Positions 49,725 to 59,438 are shown, counted from the stretch's first letter. The stretch is 64,000 nt of DNA from Rubrivivax sp. (GCA_019635285.1 JAHBZS010000001.1:62001-126000); one strand, 5' to 3'. Made by a program: numbers and translations. The notes: generated by a model from the letters alone, not told the origin.

Positions 49725-50465
49725 ATGAACCCCATTTCGCCTGACCTCGTCGCCGCCTTCACGCCCACCGGCAAGCTGCGCGCGTCGATCAACCTGGGCA
49801 ACCCGATCCTGGCCAGCACCGACCCGGCCACCGGCGCGCCCCGTGGCGTGTCCATCGACCTGGCGCGCGAATTCGCCAGGCAGCTCGGCGTGGACGTCGA
49901 GTTGGTGGTCTTCGACACCGCGGGCAAGTCGGTGCAGGCGGTGACCGACGAGCAGGCGGACATCGGCTTCTTCGCCATCGACCCGCTGCGCGGCGCCGGC
50001 ATCCACTTCACGGCCGCCTACGTGCTGATCGAAGGCTGCTACCTGGTACGCGACGACTCGCCGCTGCAGGCCAACGACGAAGTCGACCGTGCCGGACGCA
50101 GCGTCGTCGTCGGCAAGGGCAGCGCCTACGATCTGTATCTGAGCCGCGAGCTGAAGCAGGCGACCATAGAGCGCTCGCCGTCGTCGCAGACGGTGGTCGA
50201 CACCTTCGTCGAACTGCGTGCCGATGTGGCCGCCGGCGTCAAGCAGCAGCTGGAGGCGGACGCCCGGCGCATCGGCGGCCTGCGCCTGCTGCCCGGCCGC
50301 TTCATGGTCATCCAGCAGGCGATGGGCGTGCCCAAGGGCCGCGGTGATGCGGCCGCGGCCTGCCTGGCCGCCTTCGTCGAGCAGATGAAGGCCAGCGGTT
50401 TCGTGGCTGCCGCGCTGGCGCGCCACGGCATCGAAGGCGCCTCGGTGGCGCCTGCTGCCGCATAG
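49725..50465 (+). CDS. Family-3-type solute-binding protein without a signal peptide
   Basis: A 246-residue type-2 periplasmic-binding-fold protein of the amino-acid-binding kind: GKLRASINLGNPILAS, GVSIDLAREFARQLGV, VTDEQADIGFFAIDPLR and the hinge region VVGKGSAYDLYL. The N-terminus MNPISPDLVAAFTPTG has no signal peptide or lipobox and no better start exists upstream, so it appears cytoplasmic. No ABC permease or ATPase is nearby. It may be a sensor, a chaperone or an enzyme derived from this fold. It is followed by otnK. Confidence 0.8.
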   Translation: MNPISPDLVAAFTPTGKLRASINLGNPILASTDPATGAPRGVSIDLAREFARQLGVDVELVVFDTAGKSVQAVTDEQADIGFFAIDPLRGAGIHFTAAYVLIEGCYLVRDDSPLQANDEVDRAGRSVVVGKGSAYDLYLSRELKQATIERSPSSQTVVDTFVELRADVAAGVKQQLEADARRIGGLRLLPGRFMVIQQAMGVPKGRGDAAAACLAAFVEQMKASGFVAAALARHGIEGASVAPAAA

Positions 50466-50691
50466 CACCTGGCGCCGGCGGCCGCGAGACGGGTACGGGT
50501 TACTCTGCGCTTCGGCCGCGACCCATAGCGCCCCGGGTGCGCGCAGAGCGAGGTGCTTCAAACGCCGGTGGCGTCCTCGAAGGGCGGCCTTCTCCGCCGC
50601 GGCGTCGGGACCTTGAGGCAAGATATCGAGCGGCGCAGCGTGCCTGCGCGGGTGCCGCAACGGACACTGGACCGCGAAAAGGAGCTGCGTG

Positions 50692-51954
50692 ATGCTGCTG
50701 GGCTGCATTGCCGACGATTTCACCGGGGCCACTGACCTGGCCAATAATCTCGTGCGCCACGGCATGCGCGTGGTGCAGACCATCGGCGTGCCCGCCGACG
50801 GCGCGAGCATCGACGCCGACGCGGTGGTGGTGGCGCTGAAGTCGCGCACCATCGAGCCGGCCGACGCGGTGGCGCAGTCGCTGGCCGCGCTGGCCTGGCT
50901 GCGGGCCGCCGGCGCGCCGCAGATCTACTTCAAGGTGTGTTCCACCTTCGACTCCACCGATCGCGGCAACATCGGTCCGGTGGCCGAGGCGTTGCTGGCG
51001 GCGCTGGGCGGCGACTTCGCCGCCGTCTGCCCGGCGTTCCCCGAGAACCAGCGCACGGTCTTCAAGGGCCACCTGTTCGTCGGCGACCTACTGCTCAGCG
51101 ACAGCAGCATGCGCCATCACCCGCTGACGCCGATGACCGACGCCAACCTGGTGCGCGTGCTGCAGCGCCAGTGCCAGGGCAGGGTGGCGCTGATCGACCA
51201 CGAGACGGTGCGCGCGGGCGCGCCCGCGATCGGCCAGCGCATCGCCGCGCTGCGCGCCGCGGGCGCGCGCTTCGCCATCGTCGACGCCATCGCTAACGAC
51301 GATCTGATGACCATGGGCCGCGCCTTCGCCGGCCTGCCGCTGCTGGTCGCCGGCTCGGGCGTGGCCATCGGCCTGCCGCAGAACCACGGCCTGGCCGCCA
51401 GCGCGGCCGCGGCGCGCCTGCCCGGCCCGGGCGGCGCGCGCGCCATCGTGTCGGGCAGTTGCTCGGCGGCGTCCAACGCACAGGTGGCGGACTTCCTGGC
51501 GCGTGGCGGCGAGGGCTTCGCGGTCGACCCGCTGCGCATCGCGGCGGGCGAAGACGTGGCCGCGGCCGCGCTGGACTGGGCGCGTGCCCGCCTGGGCGAG
51601 CGCCCCGTGCTGTTCTACGCGACGGCCGAGCCCGCCGCCGTCAAGGCCGTGCAGGACCGGCTGGGCGTGGAGCGCGCCGGCGGCCTGGTGGAAGACACGC
51701 TAGCCGCCATTGCGCGCGGCCTGGTGGCGCAGGGTGTGGGGCAACTCATCGTCGCCGGTGGCGAAACCTCGGGAGCTTGCGTGCAGGCGCTGGACGTCGC
51801 ACAGCTGCGCATCGGCCCGCAGATCGACCCCGGCGTGCCCTGGTGCCATGCGGCGTCGCCGGCGGCCGGGGCGGCCGGGCTGCACCTGGCGTTGAAGTCC
51901 GGCAACTTCGGCACGCCCGATTTCTTCACCAAGGCCTTCGCGGGGCTGGCGTGA
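50692..51954 (+). CDS. otnK: 3-oxo-tetronate kinase OtnK
   Basis: A 420-residue four-carbon acid sugar kinase (DUF1537). The N-terminal sugar-binding domain has LGCIADDFTGATDLANNL and KVCSTFDSTDRGNIGP; the C-terminal ATP domain has SGSCSAASNAQV and VAGGETSGACVQAL. OtnK phosphorylates 3-oxo-tetronate (from erythronate or threonate). AAAAGGAG precedes the ATG at 50692. Its stop overlaps otnC as GTGA. The 226 bases upstream (50466-50691) show no further feature. Confidence 0.9.
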   Translation: MLLGCIADDFTGATDLANNLVRHGMRVVQTIGVPADGASIDADAVVVALKSRTIEPADAVAQSLAALAWLRAAGAPQIYFKVCSTFDSTDRGNIGPVAEALLAALGGDFAAVCPAFPENQRTVFKGHLFVGDLLLSDSSMRHHPLTPMTDANLVRVLQRQCQGRVALIDHETVRAGAPAIGQRIAALRAAGARFAIVDAIANDDLMTMGRAFAGLPLLVAGSGVAIGLPQNHGLAASAAAARLPGPGGARAIVSGSCSAASNAQVADFLARGGEGFAVDPLRIAAGEDVAAAALDWARARLGERPVLFYATAEPAAVKAVQDRLGVERAGGLVEDTLAAIARGLVAQGVGQLIVAGGETSGACVQALDVAQLRIGPQIDPGVPWCHAASPAAGAAGLHLALKSGNFGTPDFFTKAFAGLA

Positions 51955-52607
51955 CCGAGAACCAGCTGCGCGACGAAATCTGCCGGGTCGGCGCGAGCCT
52001 GTTCGCCCGCGGCCTGGCCCACGCCACCGCCGGCAACATCAGCGTGCGCCTGGACGACGGCTACCTGATCACGCCCACCGATGCCTGCCTGGGTTTCCTG
52101 AACCCGGCGCGCCTGGCCAAGGTCTCCGCGGCCGGCGAACTGCTGGACGGTGACCGCCCCAGCAAGACGCTGGCGCTGCACCGGCGCATCTACGACGCCG
52201 ACCCCGGCGCCGGCTGCGTGCTGCACACGCATTCCTCCCATCTGGTGGCGCTGACGCTGTGCGGCGTGTGGAGCCCGCAGGACATCCTGCCGCCGATCAC
52301 GCCGTACTTCGTGATGAAGGTCGGGCATGTGCCGCTGATCCCCTACCACCGGCCGGGCGACCCCGCGGTGGGCGATCTGGTGGCGGCGGCCATCGCCGAG
52401 CGCCGCCGCCGCGGCGGGCGGCTGCACGCGGTGATGCTCGACCGGCTGGGCCCCAACGCCTGGGGCGCCACGCCGGCGGCGGCGATGGCGGTGCTCGAGG
52501 AACTGGAGGAGACGGCGAAGCTCTGGCTGCTGGGCGACCGGCGCATCGCGCCGCTGGACGAGGCCGCCATCGCCGAGCTGCGCCAGACCTTCGATGCGCC
52601 CTGGTAG
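51951..52607 (+). CDS. otnC: 3-oxo-tetronate 4-phosphate decarboxylase OtnC
   Basis: A 218-residue class II aldolase-fold decarboxylase. The core is GLAHATAGNISVRLDDGYLITP and the zinc histidines are in VLHTHSSHLVAL. It converts OtnK product to dihydroxyacetone phosphate and CO2. The GTG start overlaps the otnK stop. The expected partner dehydrogenase (LtnD/DenD) and isomerase (OtnI) are not next to it, so the upstream steps are done elsewhere or by other enzymes in this region. Confidence 0.9.
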   Translation: MTENQLRDEICRVGASLFARGLAHATAGNISVRLDDGYLITPTDACLGFLNPARLAKVSAAGELLDGDRPSKTLALHRRIYDADPGAGCVLHTHSSHLVALTLCGVWSPQDILPPITPYFVMKVGHVPLIPYHRPGDPAVGDLVAAAIAERRRRGGRLHAVMLDRLGPNAWGATPAAAMAVLEELEETAKLWLLGDRRIAPLDEAAIAELRQTFDAPW

Positions 52608-52652
52608 GCGGCCGGAATGGACCGTTGACGCGACGCCTTGCGCCGGCGCGCG

Positions 52653-53552
52653 TCAAGGCACCAGCTTGTGCTTCGGCTGCGTGGCGAACAGGTCGATCAC
52701 CCGCGACGCCAGCGGAGACAGGAAGCTGTGCGAGCGGTGGCTGACGACCAGCTGCCGGCGCATGACCACGCCTTTCACCGGCACCTCCTTCAGCCCAGAC
52801 CGCGCGCTCGCCTTGCCCAGGTGGTGGCGTGAGATAAAGCTCAGCAGCCCGGTCTGCTCGATCAGCGCCGGCAGCACCAGCAGCATCGTCGACTCCACCT
52901 GCACCTGGGGGCGCGGCAGGCGCTTGCGGTCGAAGGTGTGGTCCAGCCAGTCGCGCGTGGGCGCCCCGGGCGGCTGCAGCGCCCAGCGGTAGCGCGTCAG
53001 GTCCTTCAAGCTCGGCGTGCTGCGGAACAGCTCGTGGCCGGCACTCGCCGCCACGACGATGGCGTCCTCCGCCAGCAGCCGCGACACCAGGCCGTCCTCG
53101 TCGGGCCCCGCGGTGGCCACCATCAGGTCGATCTCGCCGGCGCGCAGCATCGGCCGCAATGTGTCGACCAGGCCGACGACGGTGCGCATCGAGGCCTGCG
53201 GCGCTTCTTTCAGCAGGCGATGCGCGACCGACGGCAGCAGGAACTGCGCCGCGGTGGGCACGATGCCGATGCGCACGTGGCCGGCCAGCCCCTTGCCGAT
53301 GGCGCCCAGCTCGCGCTTGGCGTCCTCGACGTCGAAGCGCATGCGCTGCGCCCATTTCAGCAGCACCTTGCCGGCGGCGGTGAGGCGGATGCCGCGCCCG
53401 GCCTTCTCGAACAGCGCCGCGCCGCAGGCCTGCTCGAGGCGGCGGATGCTGCTGGTCAGCGCCGGCTGCGTGCGGTGCAGCCGCGCCGATGCCCGGCCGA
53501 CGTGCTGCAGCTCGGCGATGGTCTCGAAGTAGCGCAGGTCTCGAAGGTCCAT
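52653..53552 (-). CDS. LysR-type regulator 2
   Basis: A 299-residue regulator with winged helix-turn-helix MDLRDLRYFETIAELQHVG and RASARLHRTQPALTSSIRRL, and an effector domain (VRIGIVPTAAQFLLPSV). It belongs to a different subgroup from the regulator at 48543. It faces away from Bug3 across a 128-base gap that carries ATCG (53586-53589) and CGAT (53603-53606), a weak candidate operator. It probably controls Bug3-RraA-dehydrogenase. Confidence 0.9.
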   Translation of the reverse strand: MDLRDLRYFETIAELQHVGRASARLHRTQPALTSSIRRLEQACGAALFEKAGRGIRLTAAGKVLLKWAQRMRFDVEDAKRELGAIGKGLAGHVRIGIVPTAAQFLLPSVAHRLLKEAPQASMRTVVGLVDTLRPMLRAGEIDLMVATAGPDEDGLVSRLLAEDAIVVAASAGHELFRSTPSLKDLTRYRWALQPPGAPTRDWLDHTFDRKRLPRPQVQVESTMLLVLPALIEQTGLLSFISRHHLGKASARSGLKEVPVKGVVMRRQLVVSHRSHSFLSPLASRVIDLFATQPKHKLVP

Positions 53553-53680
53553 TGCAAAAGCCTCATCAATGGGTTCGAAGAAACTATCGATTGGACTGTA
53601 GGCGATCGGCGGCCAATACTGAAGCCCATCGAGACGCCCACATCCCCGACGAGGCGTCCACAGACCACCGGAGACACTCG

Positions 53681-54649
53681 ATGCAACCCACCCGTCGCCT
53701 GCTGCTGGCCCTGGCCGCCAGCACCCTTGCCACCGGCGCCTTCGCGCAAGCCTGGCCGGCCAAGCCGATCCGCCTGGTCGTGCCGTTCCCGCCCGGCGGC
53801 GGCACCGACATCATCGCCCGCGAGACGAGCCAGAAGGTGGCCGCGGCCACCGGCTGGACCTTCGTCATCGACAACAAGCCGGGCGCCGGCGGCAACCTCG
53901 GCGTCGACGCGGTGGCCAAGGCGCCGGCCGACGGCTACACCATCGTCATCGGGCAGACGAGCAACATCGCCATCAACCCGACGCTGTACGCCAAGATGCC
54001 GTACGACTCGCAGAAGGACCTGGCGCCGATCGCGCTGCTGGCCAACGCGCCGCTGGTCATGGTCACCGGCGCGAACTCGCCGTACAAGACGCTGGCCGAC
54101 GCCGTCAACGCCGCCAAGGCCAAGCCAGGACAAGTGAACTTCGCGTCGCCCGGCAACGGCACCGTCGCCCACCTGACCAGCGAGCTGTTCCAGAAGGCCG
54201 CCGGCATCAAGACCCAGCACGTGCCCTACAAGGGCGCCAACCAGGCGCTGACCGACGTGATCAGCGGCAATGTCGAGCTGTACATGTCGTCGGTGCCGAC
54301 GCTGATCGGCCAGATCAAACAAGGCAAGCTGCGCGCGCTGGCCGTGACCTCGGCGCATCGGGTGGACGACCTGCCCAACGTGCCGACGATCAACGAGTCG
54401 GGCTACAAGGGCTTCGACGCCGTCACCTGGTTCGGCCTGCTGGCGCCCGCGGGCACGCCGAAGGACGTGATCGCCAAGCTCAACGCCGAATTCAACAAGG
54501 CCCTGAAGCTGCCGGAGCTGAACAAGCGGCTCAGCGACGAAGGCGCCGACCCCGCCGGCGGCACGCCTGAGCAGTTCGCCGCGCTGATCAAGGACGACGT
54601 GCCGCGCTGGGGCAAGGTCGTGCGGGAATCGGGCGCGAAGATCGATTGA
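53681..54649 (+). CDS. Bug-family periplasmic receptor 3
   Basis: A 322-residue TctC-like receptor with a clear signal peptide (residues 1-22, ALAASTLATGAFAQ). Motifs are WPAKPIRLVVPFPPGGGTDI, FVIDNKPGAGGNLGVDAVA, VNFASPGNGTVAHLTSE and VPYKGANQALTDVISGNVE. It is the first gene after the divergent LysR 2; two strong hairpins separate it from RraA, so the receptor may be expressed more strongly than the enzymes, a common pattern for binding proteins. Confidence 0.9.
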   Translation: MQPTRRLLLALAASTLATGAFAQAWPAKPIRLVVPFPPGGGTDIIARETSQKVAAATGWTFVIDNKPGAGGNLGVDAVAKAPADGYTIVIGQTSNIAINPTLYAKMPYDSQKDLAPIALLANAPLVMVTGANSPYKTLADAVNAAKAKPGQVNFASPGNGTVAHLTSELFQKAAGIKTQHVPYKGANQALTDVISGNVELYMSSVPTLIGQIKQGKLRALAVTSAHRVDDLPNVPTINESGYKGFDAVTWFGLLAPAGTPKDVIAKLNAEFNKALKLPELNKRLSDEGADPAGGTPEQFAALIKDDVPRWGKVVRESGAKID

Positions 54650-54654
54650 TCACC

Positions 54655-54727
54655 CGCCAATCGCTGCGCGATTGGCGCGTGGCTTAGTCAGTGCGGGGCG
54701 GACCGGCTGAGCCGGATCCGCCCCGCA
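54655..54727 (+). repeat. Two strong hairpins after Bug3
   Basis: First hairpin: CGCCAATCG/CGATTGGCG (54655-54663, 54669-54677). Second: TGCGGGGCGGA/TCCGCCCCGCA (54692-54702, 54717-54727) with an inner CCGGC/GCCGG stem. Neither has a T-run. They may protect the Bug3 mRNA end or reduce read-through into RraA. Confidence 0.6.
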
Positions 54728-54791
54728 GTAGAGGTCGCGCTGCGCGTTGCTTCGCGCGACCTGACCCACTCAACCCCCTTTGGAGATTCTC

Positions 54792-55490
54792 ATGAGTCAA
54801 GCTGCTGCATTGCCCGACGTGATCCGCGACTTCGAGCGCGTCGATGCGAAGGTGGTCGAACAGGCCGCCCAGTTTCCGTCGTCGATCCTGGCCGACGTGG
54901 CCGGCCGGCGTGGCGCGCTGAGCGGGCGCATCGCGCCTCTGGCGCCGACGATGAAGTTCGCCGGCCCGGCGCTCACCGTCGAGCTGCGTCCCGGCGACAA
55001 CCTGATGATCCACGCGGCGCTGGCCCTCGCCAAGCCGGGCGACGTCATCGTCGTCGATGGCAAGGGCGACCTGGGCAGCGCGCTGATGGGCGAGATCATG
55101 TGTCAGCAGGCGGTGGCGCTGGGCGTGGCCGCGGTGGTCATCGACGGTGCGGTGCGCGACAGCGTCGCCATCTGCGAGCTCGGGCTGCCGATGTATGCCG
55201 CGGGCCTGAACCCCAACGGCCCGACCAAGTTCGTGCCCGGCCGGCTGAACCACCCGGTCTCGGTCGGTGGCGTCAGCGTCCACCCCGGCGACCTGGTGGT
55301 CGGCGACGCCGACGGCGTGACGGTGATCGAGCGGGCCAAGGCCGCGGCGATGCTGCCGCTGGCCGCCAAGAAGGTCGCCGACGAGACGCAGCGCATCGCC
55401 GACATCAAGAGCCGCAAGGCGCTGCGCCCGGCCTGGCTCGACGGCGCGCTGCGCGCGGCCGGCGTCATCAAGGAAGGGGAGACGCTGTGA
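54792..55490 (+). CDS. RraA-family aldolase/decarboxylase
   Basis: A 232-residue protein of the RraA fold. The conserved core MGEIMCQQAVALGVAAVVID followed by GAVRDSVAICELGLP contains the Arg-Asp pair needed by active 4-hydroxy-4-methyl-2-oxoglutarate and 4-carboxy-4-hydroxy-2-oxoadipate aldolases. It is therefore probably a class II pyruvate aldolase or oxaloacetate decarboxylase, not the RNase E inhibitor. The start is ATG 54792 (MSQAAALPD). Its stop overlaps the dehydrogenase start as GTGA. Confidence 0.85.
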   Translation: MSQAAALPDVIRDFERVDAKVVEQAAQFPSSILADVAGRRGALSGRIAPLAPTMKFAGPALTVELRPGDNLMIHAALALAKPGDVIVVDGKGDLGSALMGEIMCQQAVALGVAAVVIDGAVRDSVAICELGLPMYAAGLNPNGPTKFVPGRLNHPVSVGGVSVHPGDLVVGDADGVTVIERAKAAAMLPLAAKKVADETQRIADIKSRKALRPAWLDGALRAAGVIKEGETL

Positions 55491-56410
55491 GCGCGAGCAA
55501 GCCCGTCTTCCTGGTGACCGCCGCCGACCTCGCCGCCGACGCCTTGGCGCTGCTCGGCGACTACGAAGTCGTGTTTGCCGGCAAGACCCCGTCCGAAGAG
55601 GACATCGTCGCGCTGTGCCAGCAGCACGACCCGGTGGCGATCATCGTGCGCTACAGCAAGGTCGGGCCCGAGGCGATGGACGCCGCGCCGAGCCTGAAGG
55701 TGATCTCCAAGCACGGCAGCGGCACCGACACCATCGACAAGGTGGCGGCGAAGGAACGCGGCATCGAGGTCGTCGCCGCGGTCGGCGCCAATGCCGCGGC
55801 CGTTGCCGAGCAGGCGCTGGCGCTGCTGCTGGCCTGTGCCAAGTCGGTGGTCTCGCTGAACGAGCGCATGCACACCGGGCACTGGGACAAGGCCACGCAC
55901 AAGAGCGTCGAGCTCGAAGGCCGCACCGTCGGCGTGATCGGCCTGGGGGCGATCGGTCTGCGCTTTGCGCGCATGGCGGATGCGATGGGCATGCGCGTGC
56001 TCGGCTTTGACCCCTATGCCAAGGACCTGCCGGCGTACATCCAGAACACCGACCTGCAGAGCATCTGGCGCGAGTCGGACGCGGTCTCGCTGCACTGCCC
56101 GCTGACGGCCGACAACGCCAAGCTCATCAACGCCCAGACGCTGGCCGCGTGCAAGCGCGGCGTGATCATCGTCAATACCGCGCGCGGCGGGCTGATCGAT
56201 GAAGCGGCGCTGCTCGAGGCCGTGCGCTCGGGCCAGGTGGCCGCCGCGGGGCTGGACAGCTTCGCGGTCGAGCCGATGACCGCACCGCACCCGTTCCACG
56301 GCGAGCCGCGCATCACGCTCAGCCCGCACATCGGCGGCGTCACCGCCGACGCCTACGTGAAGACGGGCGTGGCCGCAGCCCAGAACGCGCTGGCGGTCCT
56401 GAACCGCTGA
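55487..56410 (+). CDS. D-2-hydroxyacid dehydrogenase
   Basis: A 307-residue NAD-dependent D-isomer 2-hydroxyacid dehydrogenase related to SerA and hydroxypyruvate reductases. The dinucleotide motif is GLGAIGLRFARMADAMG; catalytic residues are Arg in VNTARGGLID, Glu in FAVEPM and His in LSPHIGG. It has no C-terminal ACT domain, so it is shorter than PGDH. The GTG start at 55487 overlaps RraA. The pair could link a 2-hydroxyacid and a 2-oxoacid aldolase product; the substrate is unknown. Confidence 0.87.
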   Translation: MSASKPVFLVTAADLAADALALLGDYEVVFAGKTPSEEDIVALCQQHDPVAIIVRYSKVGPEAMDAAPSLKVISKHGSGTDTIDKVAAKERGIEVVAAVGANAAAVAEQALALLLACAKSVVSLNERMHTGHWDKATHKSVELEGRTVGVIGLGAIGLRFARMADAMGMRVLGFDPYAKDLPAYIQNTDLQSIWRESDAVSLHCPLTADNAKLINAQTLAACKRGVIIVNTARGGLIDEAALLEAVRSGQVAAAGLDSFAVEPMTAPHPFHGEPRITLSPHIGGVTADAYVKTGVAAAQNALAVLNR

Positions 56411-56474
56411 GCGGAACGGGGCGCCGGTTTGCGCTGTCGCCGACCCGCCTGCGTGCGGACGAAAGGCCGCGCGC

Positions 56475-56642
56475 TCAACGGTTCTTGATGCAGCCTTCCC
56501 AGCCGCAGCCAAAACCGCGGCAGCGGTAGCGCTTGCGCTCGGAGACCAGGCTGAGCATCCGGTCGCCCAGCGAACGCCGGACGCGCCGCAACGAGTCGCC
56601 GCAATTCGGGCAGACGAGACGTGGACTGGAGGTGGGTGCCAT
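56475..56642 (-). CDS. 55-residue zinc-ribbon protein
   Basis: A small protein not usually called by gene finders. It has Cys11-Pro-Asn-Cys14 and a second set, Cys41, Cys46 and Cys51 (YRCRGFGCGWEGCIK), with a basic stretch between them (LRRVRRSLGDRM). This is a zinc-ribbon layout with strong positive charge, so nucleic-acid binding is likely. It sits between the dehydrogenase and frmA, divergent from frmA by 128 bases. I recognise similar short proteins in Burkholderiales but know of no function. Confidence 0.65.
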   Translation of the reverse strand: MAPTSSPRLVCPNCGDSLRRVRRSLGDRMLSLVSERKRYRCRGFGCGWEGCIKNR

Positions 56643-56695
56643 GAGGGTGGCGCGCTGCCGTTTGGGTGGATTCCAGTATTGACCGGGCGTGTTAG

Positions 56696-57880
<1,185 letters not shown>

Positions 57881-57932
57881 CACGGCGCTGTCCTACAAGG
57901 CCGGCGGCGTGCGGCATGGCAACATGCGCGCC

Positions 57933-58595
57933 ATGACCATCAAACTGAATTCCACTGCGCTGACGGCGCTGGCTGCGGCCAGCGCCTTGCTGCTGGGTGC
58001 CTGCGCCTCGAGCTCCTACAACCCCAACCCGACCCGCGACACCGCCATCGGTGCCGGCGTCGGCGCCGTCGCCGGCGCGGCCGTGCACGGCAGCAACCGC
58101 ACGCACGGGGCGCTGGCCGGTGCCGCGGTGGGCGCGCTGGGCAGCTACATCTGGTCCAGCCAGATGGCCAAGCAGAAGCAGCAGATGGAGGCCGCCACGC
58201 AGGGCACCGGCGTCAAGGTCACGCAGACCGCCGACAACCAGCTGAAGCTGGAGGTGCCCAGCGACATCTCCTTCGCCACCGGCAGCGCGCAGCTGGCGCC
58301 GTCGCTGGAGCCGATCCTCAACCGCTTCGCGCAGACGCTGAACGAAAACCCGAAGACCACCGTGCGCGTCGTCGGCCATACCGACAGCACCGGCAACGAC
58401 GCCATCAACGACCCGCTGTCGGTGAACCGGGCCTCGTCGGTGCGCAACTACCTGGCGGCGCGCGGTGTGGCCAGCAGCCGCGTCAGCATCGACGGCCGCG
58501 GGGCACGCGAGCCCATCGCCGACAACAACACCGAGGCGGGCCGCGCGCGCAACCGCCGCGTCGACATCTTCGTCGGCGAGGCCGCGCCCACCTGA
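57933..58595 (+). CDS. OmpA-family lipoprotein
   Basis: A 220-residue envelope lipoprotein. The signal peptide ends with the lipobox LLLGAC (Cys about residue 27). A glycine-zipper segment follows (AIGAGVGAVAGAAVHG, ALAGAAVGALGSYIW) and then an OmpA C-terminal peptidoglycan-binding domain with VRVVGHTDSTGNDAIND and SVNRASSVRNYLAARGV. It tethers the outer membrane to peptidoglycan. The start is ATG 57933; ATG 57924 is also possible. It ends eight bases before the convergent GST. Confidence 0.88.
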   Translation: MTIKLNSTALTALAAASALLLGACASSSYNPNPTRDTAIGAGVGAVAGAAVHGSNRTHGALAGAAVGALGSYIWSSQMAKQKQQMEAATQGTGVKVTQTADNQLKLEVPSDISFATGSAQLAPSLEPILNRFAQTLNENPKTTVRVVGHTDSTGNDAINDPLSVNRASSVRNYLAARGVASSRVSIDGRGAREPIADNNTEAGRARNRRVDIFVGEAAPT

Positions 58596-58603
58596 GGCCG
58601 GTC

Positions 58604-59230
58604 TCAGGGCATGCCGTTGCGGCCGTGGGCGCGAAAGCCCGGCCGCTCGCTCAGGCGCTCGTAGTAGGCCTGCACGGCGCCCAGCGCCGGCCGGTCGTCG
58701 ATCGGGGTCATGAACCAGCGATGCACGGCCAGGCCCACCGCCACGTCGGCCAAGGTCAGCTGCGGGCCGGCCAGGTAAGTGCCGCTGGCTGCCAGCGCGC
58801 CATCCAGCAACGCCATCTGGCGGTTCCAGGCCGATGCGCTGGCGGCGATCTGCGCGGGGTCGGCAAAGGCCGGGCTCTGGCGCACCAGCCCCATGAAGGC
58901 GTAGCGCCAGGCGTTGTTCAGCTCGCTGGCCTGCCAGTCCATCCATTTTTCGACGTTCGCGCGTGCCGCCGGAGCGCTGGGCAGCAGGTCGTCGCGGCCG
59001 GCCTGGGCTGCCAGGTAGCGGCAGATGGTGTTGCTCTCCCAGAGCACGAAGTCGACGTCGCGGATCACCGGCACCAGCGCGTTGGGGTTCAGCGCCAGGA
59101 ACGCCGGGTCCTGCAGCGACAGCTCGCCCGCGCCCCAGGGCGTGTGGGTGTAGGGCAGGTCGAGTTCCGCCCAGGTCCACAGCACCTTGCGCACGTTGAG
59201 CGAGGTGGCACGTCCAAGTACTTCCAGCAC
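58604..59230 (-). CDS. Glutathione S-transferase
   Basis: A 208-residue GST. The thioredoxin-like N-terminal domain has LNVRKVLWTWAELDLPYTH, LNPNALVPVIRD and the gamma-glutamyl-binding WESNTICRYLA; the helical C-terminal domain begins near LPSAPAARANVEKWMDWQ. The start is GTG 59230 (MLEVLGRATSLNV) preceded by GGAG. It may conjugate or isomerise glutathione adducts near frmA. An 11-codon upstream frame lies just before it. Confidence 0.9.
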   Translation of the reverse strand: MLEVLGRATSLNVRKVLWTWAELDLPYTHTPWGAGELSLQDPAFLALNPNALVPVIRDVDFVLWESNTICRYLAAQAGRDDLLPSAPAARANVEKWMDWQASELNNAWRYAFMGLVRQSPAFADPAQIAASASAWNRQMALLDGALAASGTYLAGPQLTLADVAVGLAVHRWFMTPIDDRPALGAVQAYYERLSERPGFRAHGRNGMP

Positions 59231-59242
59231 GGTGCGCGCTCC

Positions 59243-59278
59243 TCAGGCCGATGCAAGCTCGGCGAGCTGGCGGTTCAT
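59243..59278 (-). other. 11-codon upstream reading frame before the GST gene
   Basis: ATG at 59278 with CAGGAG upstream encodes MNRQLAELASA and stops at 59243, 12 bases before the GST GTG start. It could be a leader peptide affecting GST translation or simply chance. The rest of the 59231-59438 gap shows only the ribosome-binding site of the next gene. Confidence 0.25.
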
Positions 59279-59438
59279 GAGGCATCTCCTGCGGCGCCCG
59301 ACGCGCCGGTGGCGTGCAGCTTGCCACAACGCCCCGCCGCAGGCGCGGCGCACCGCGCCCGCCGGTCGGCAAGCCCCCGGCCGCCCCAGGTCTTTGACCG
59401 CCACTTAGCCTTGGGCGTCGCCACCCAGGAGACTGCCC

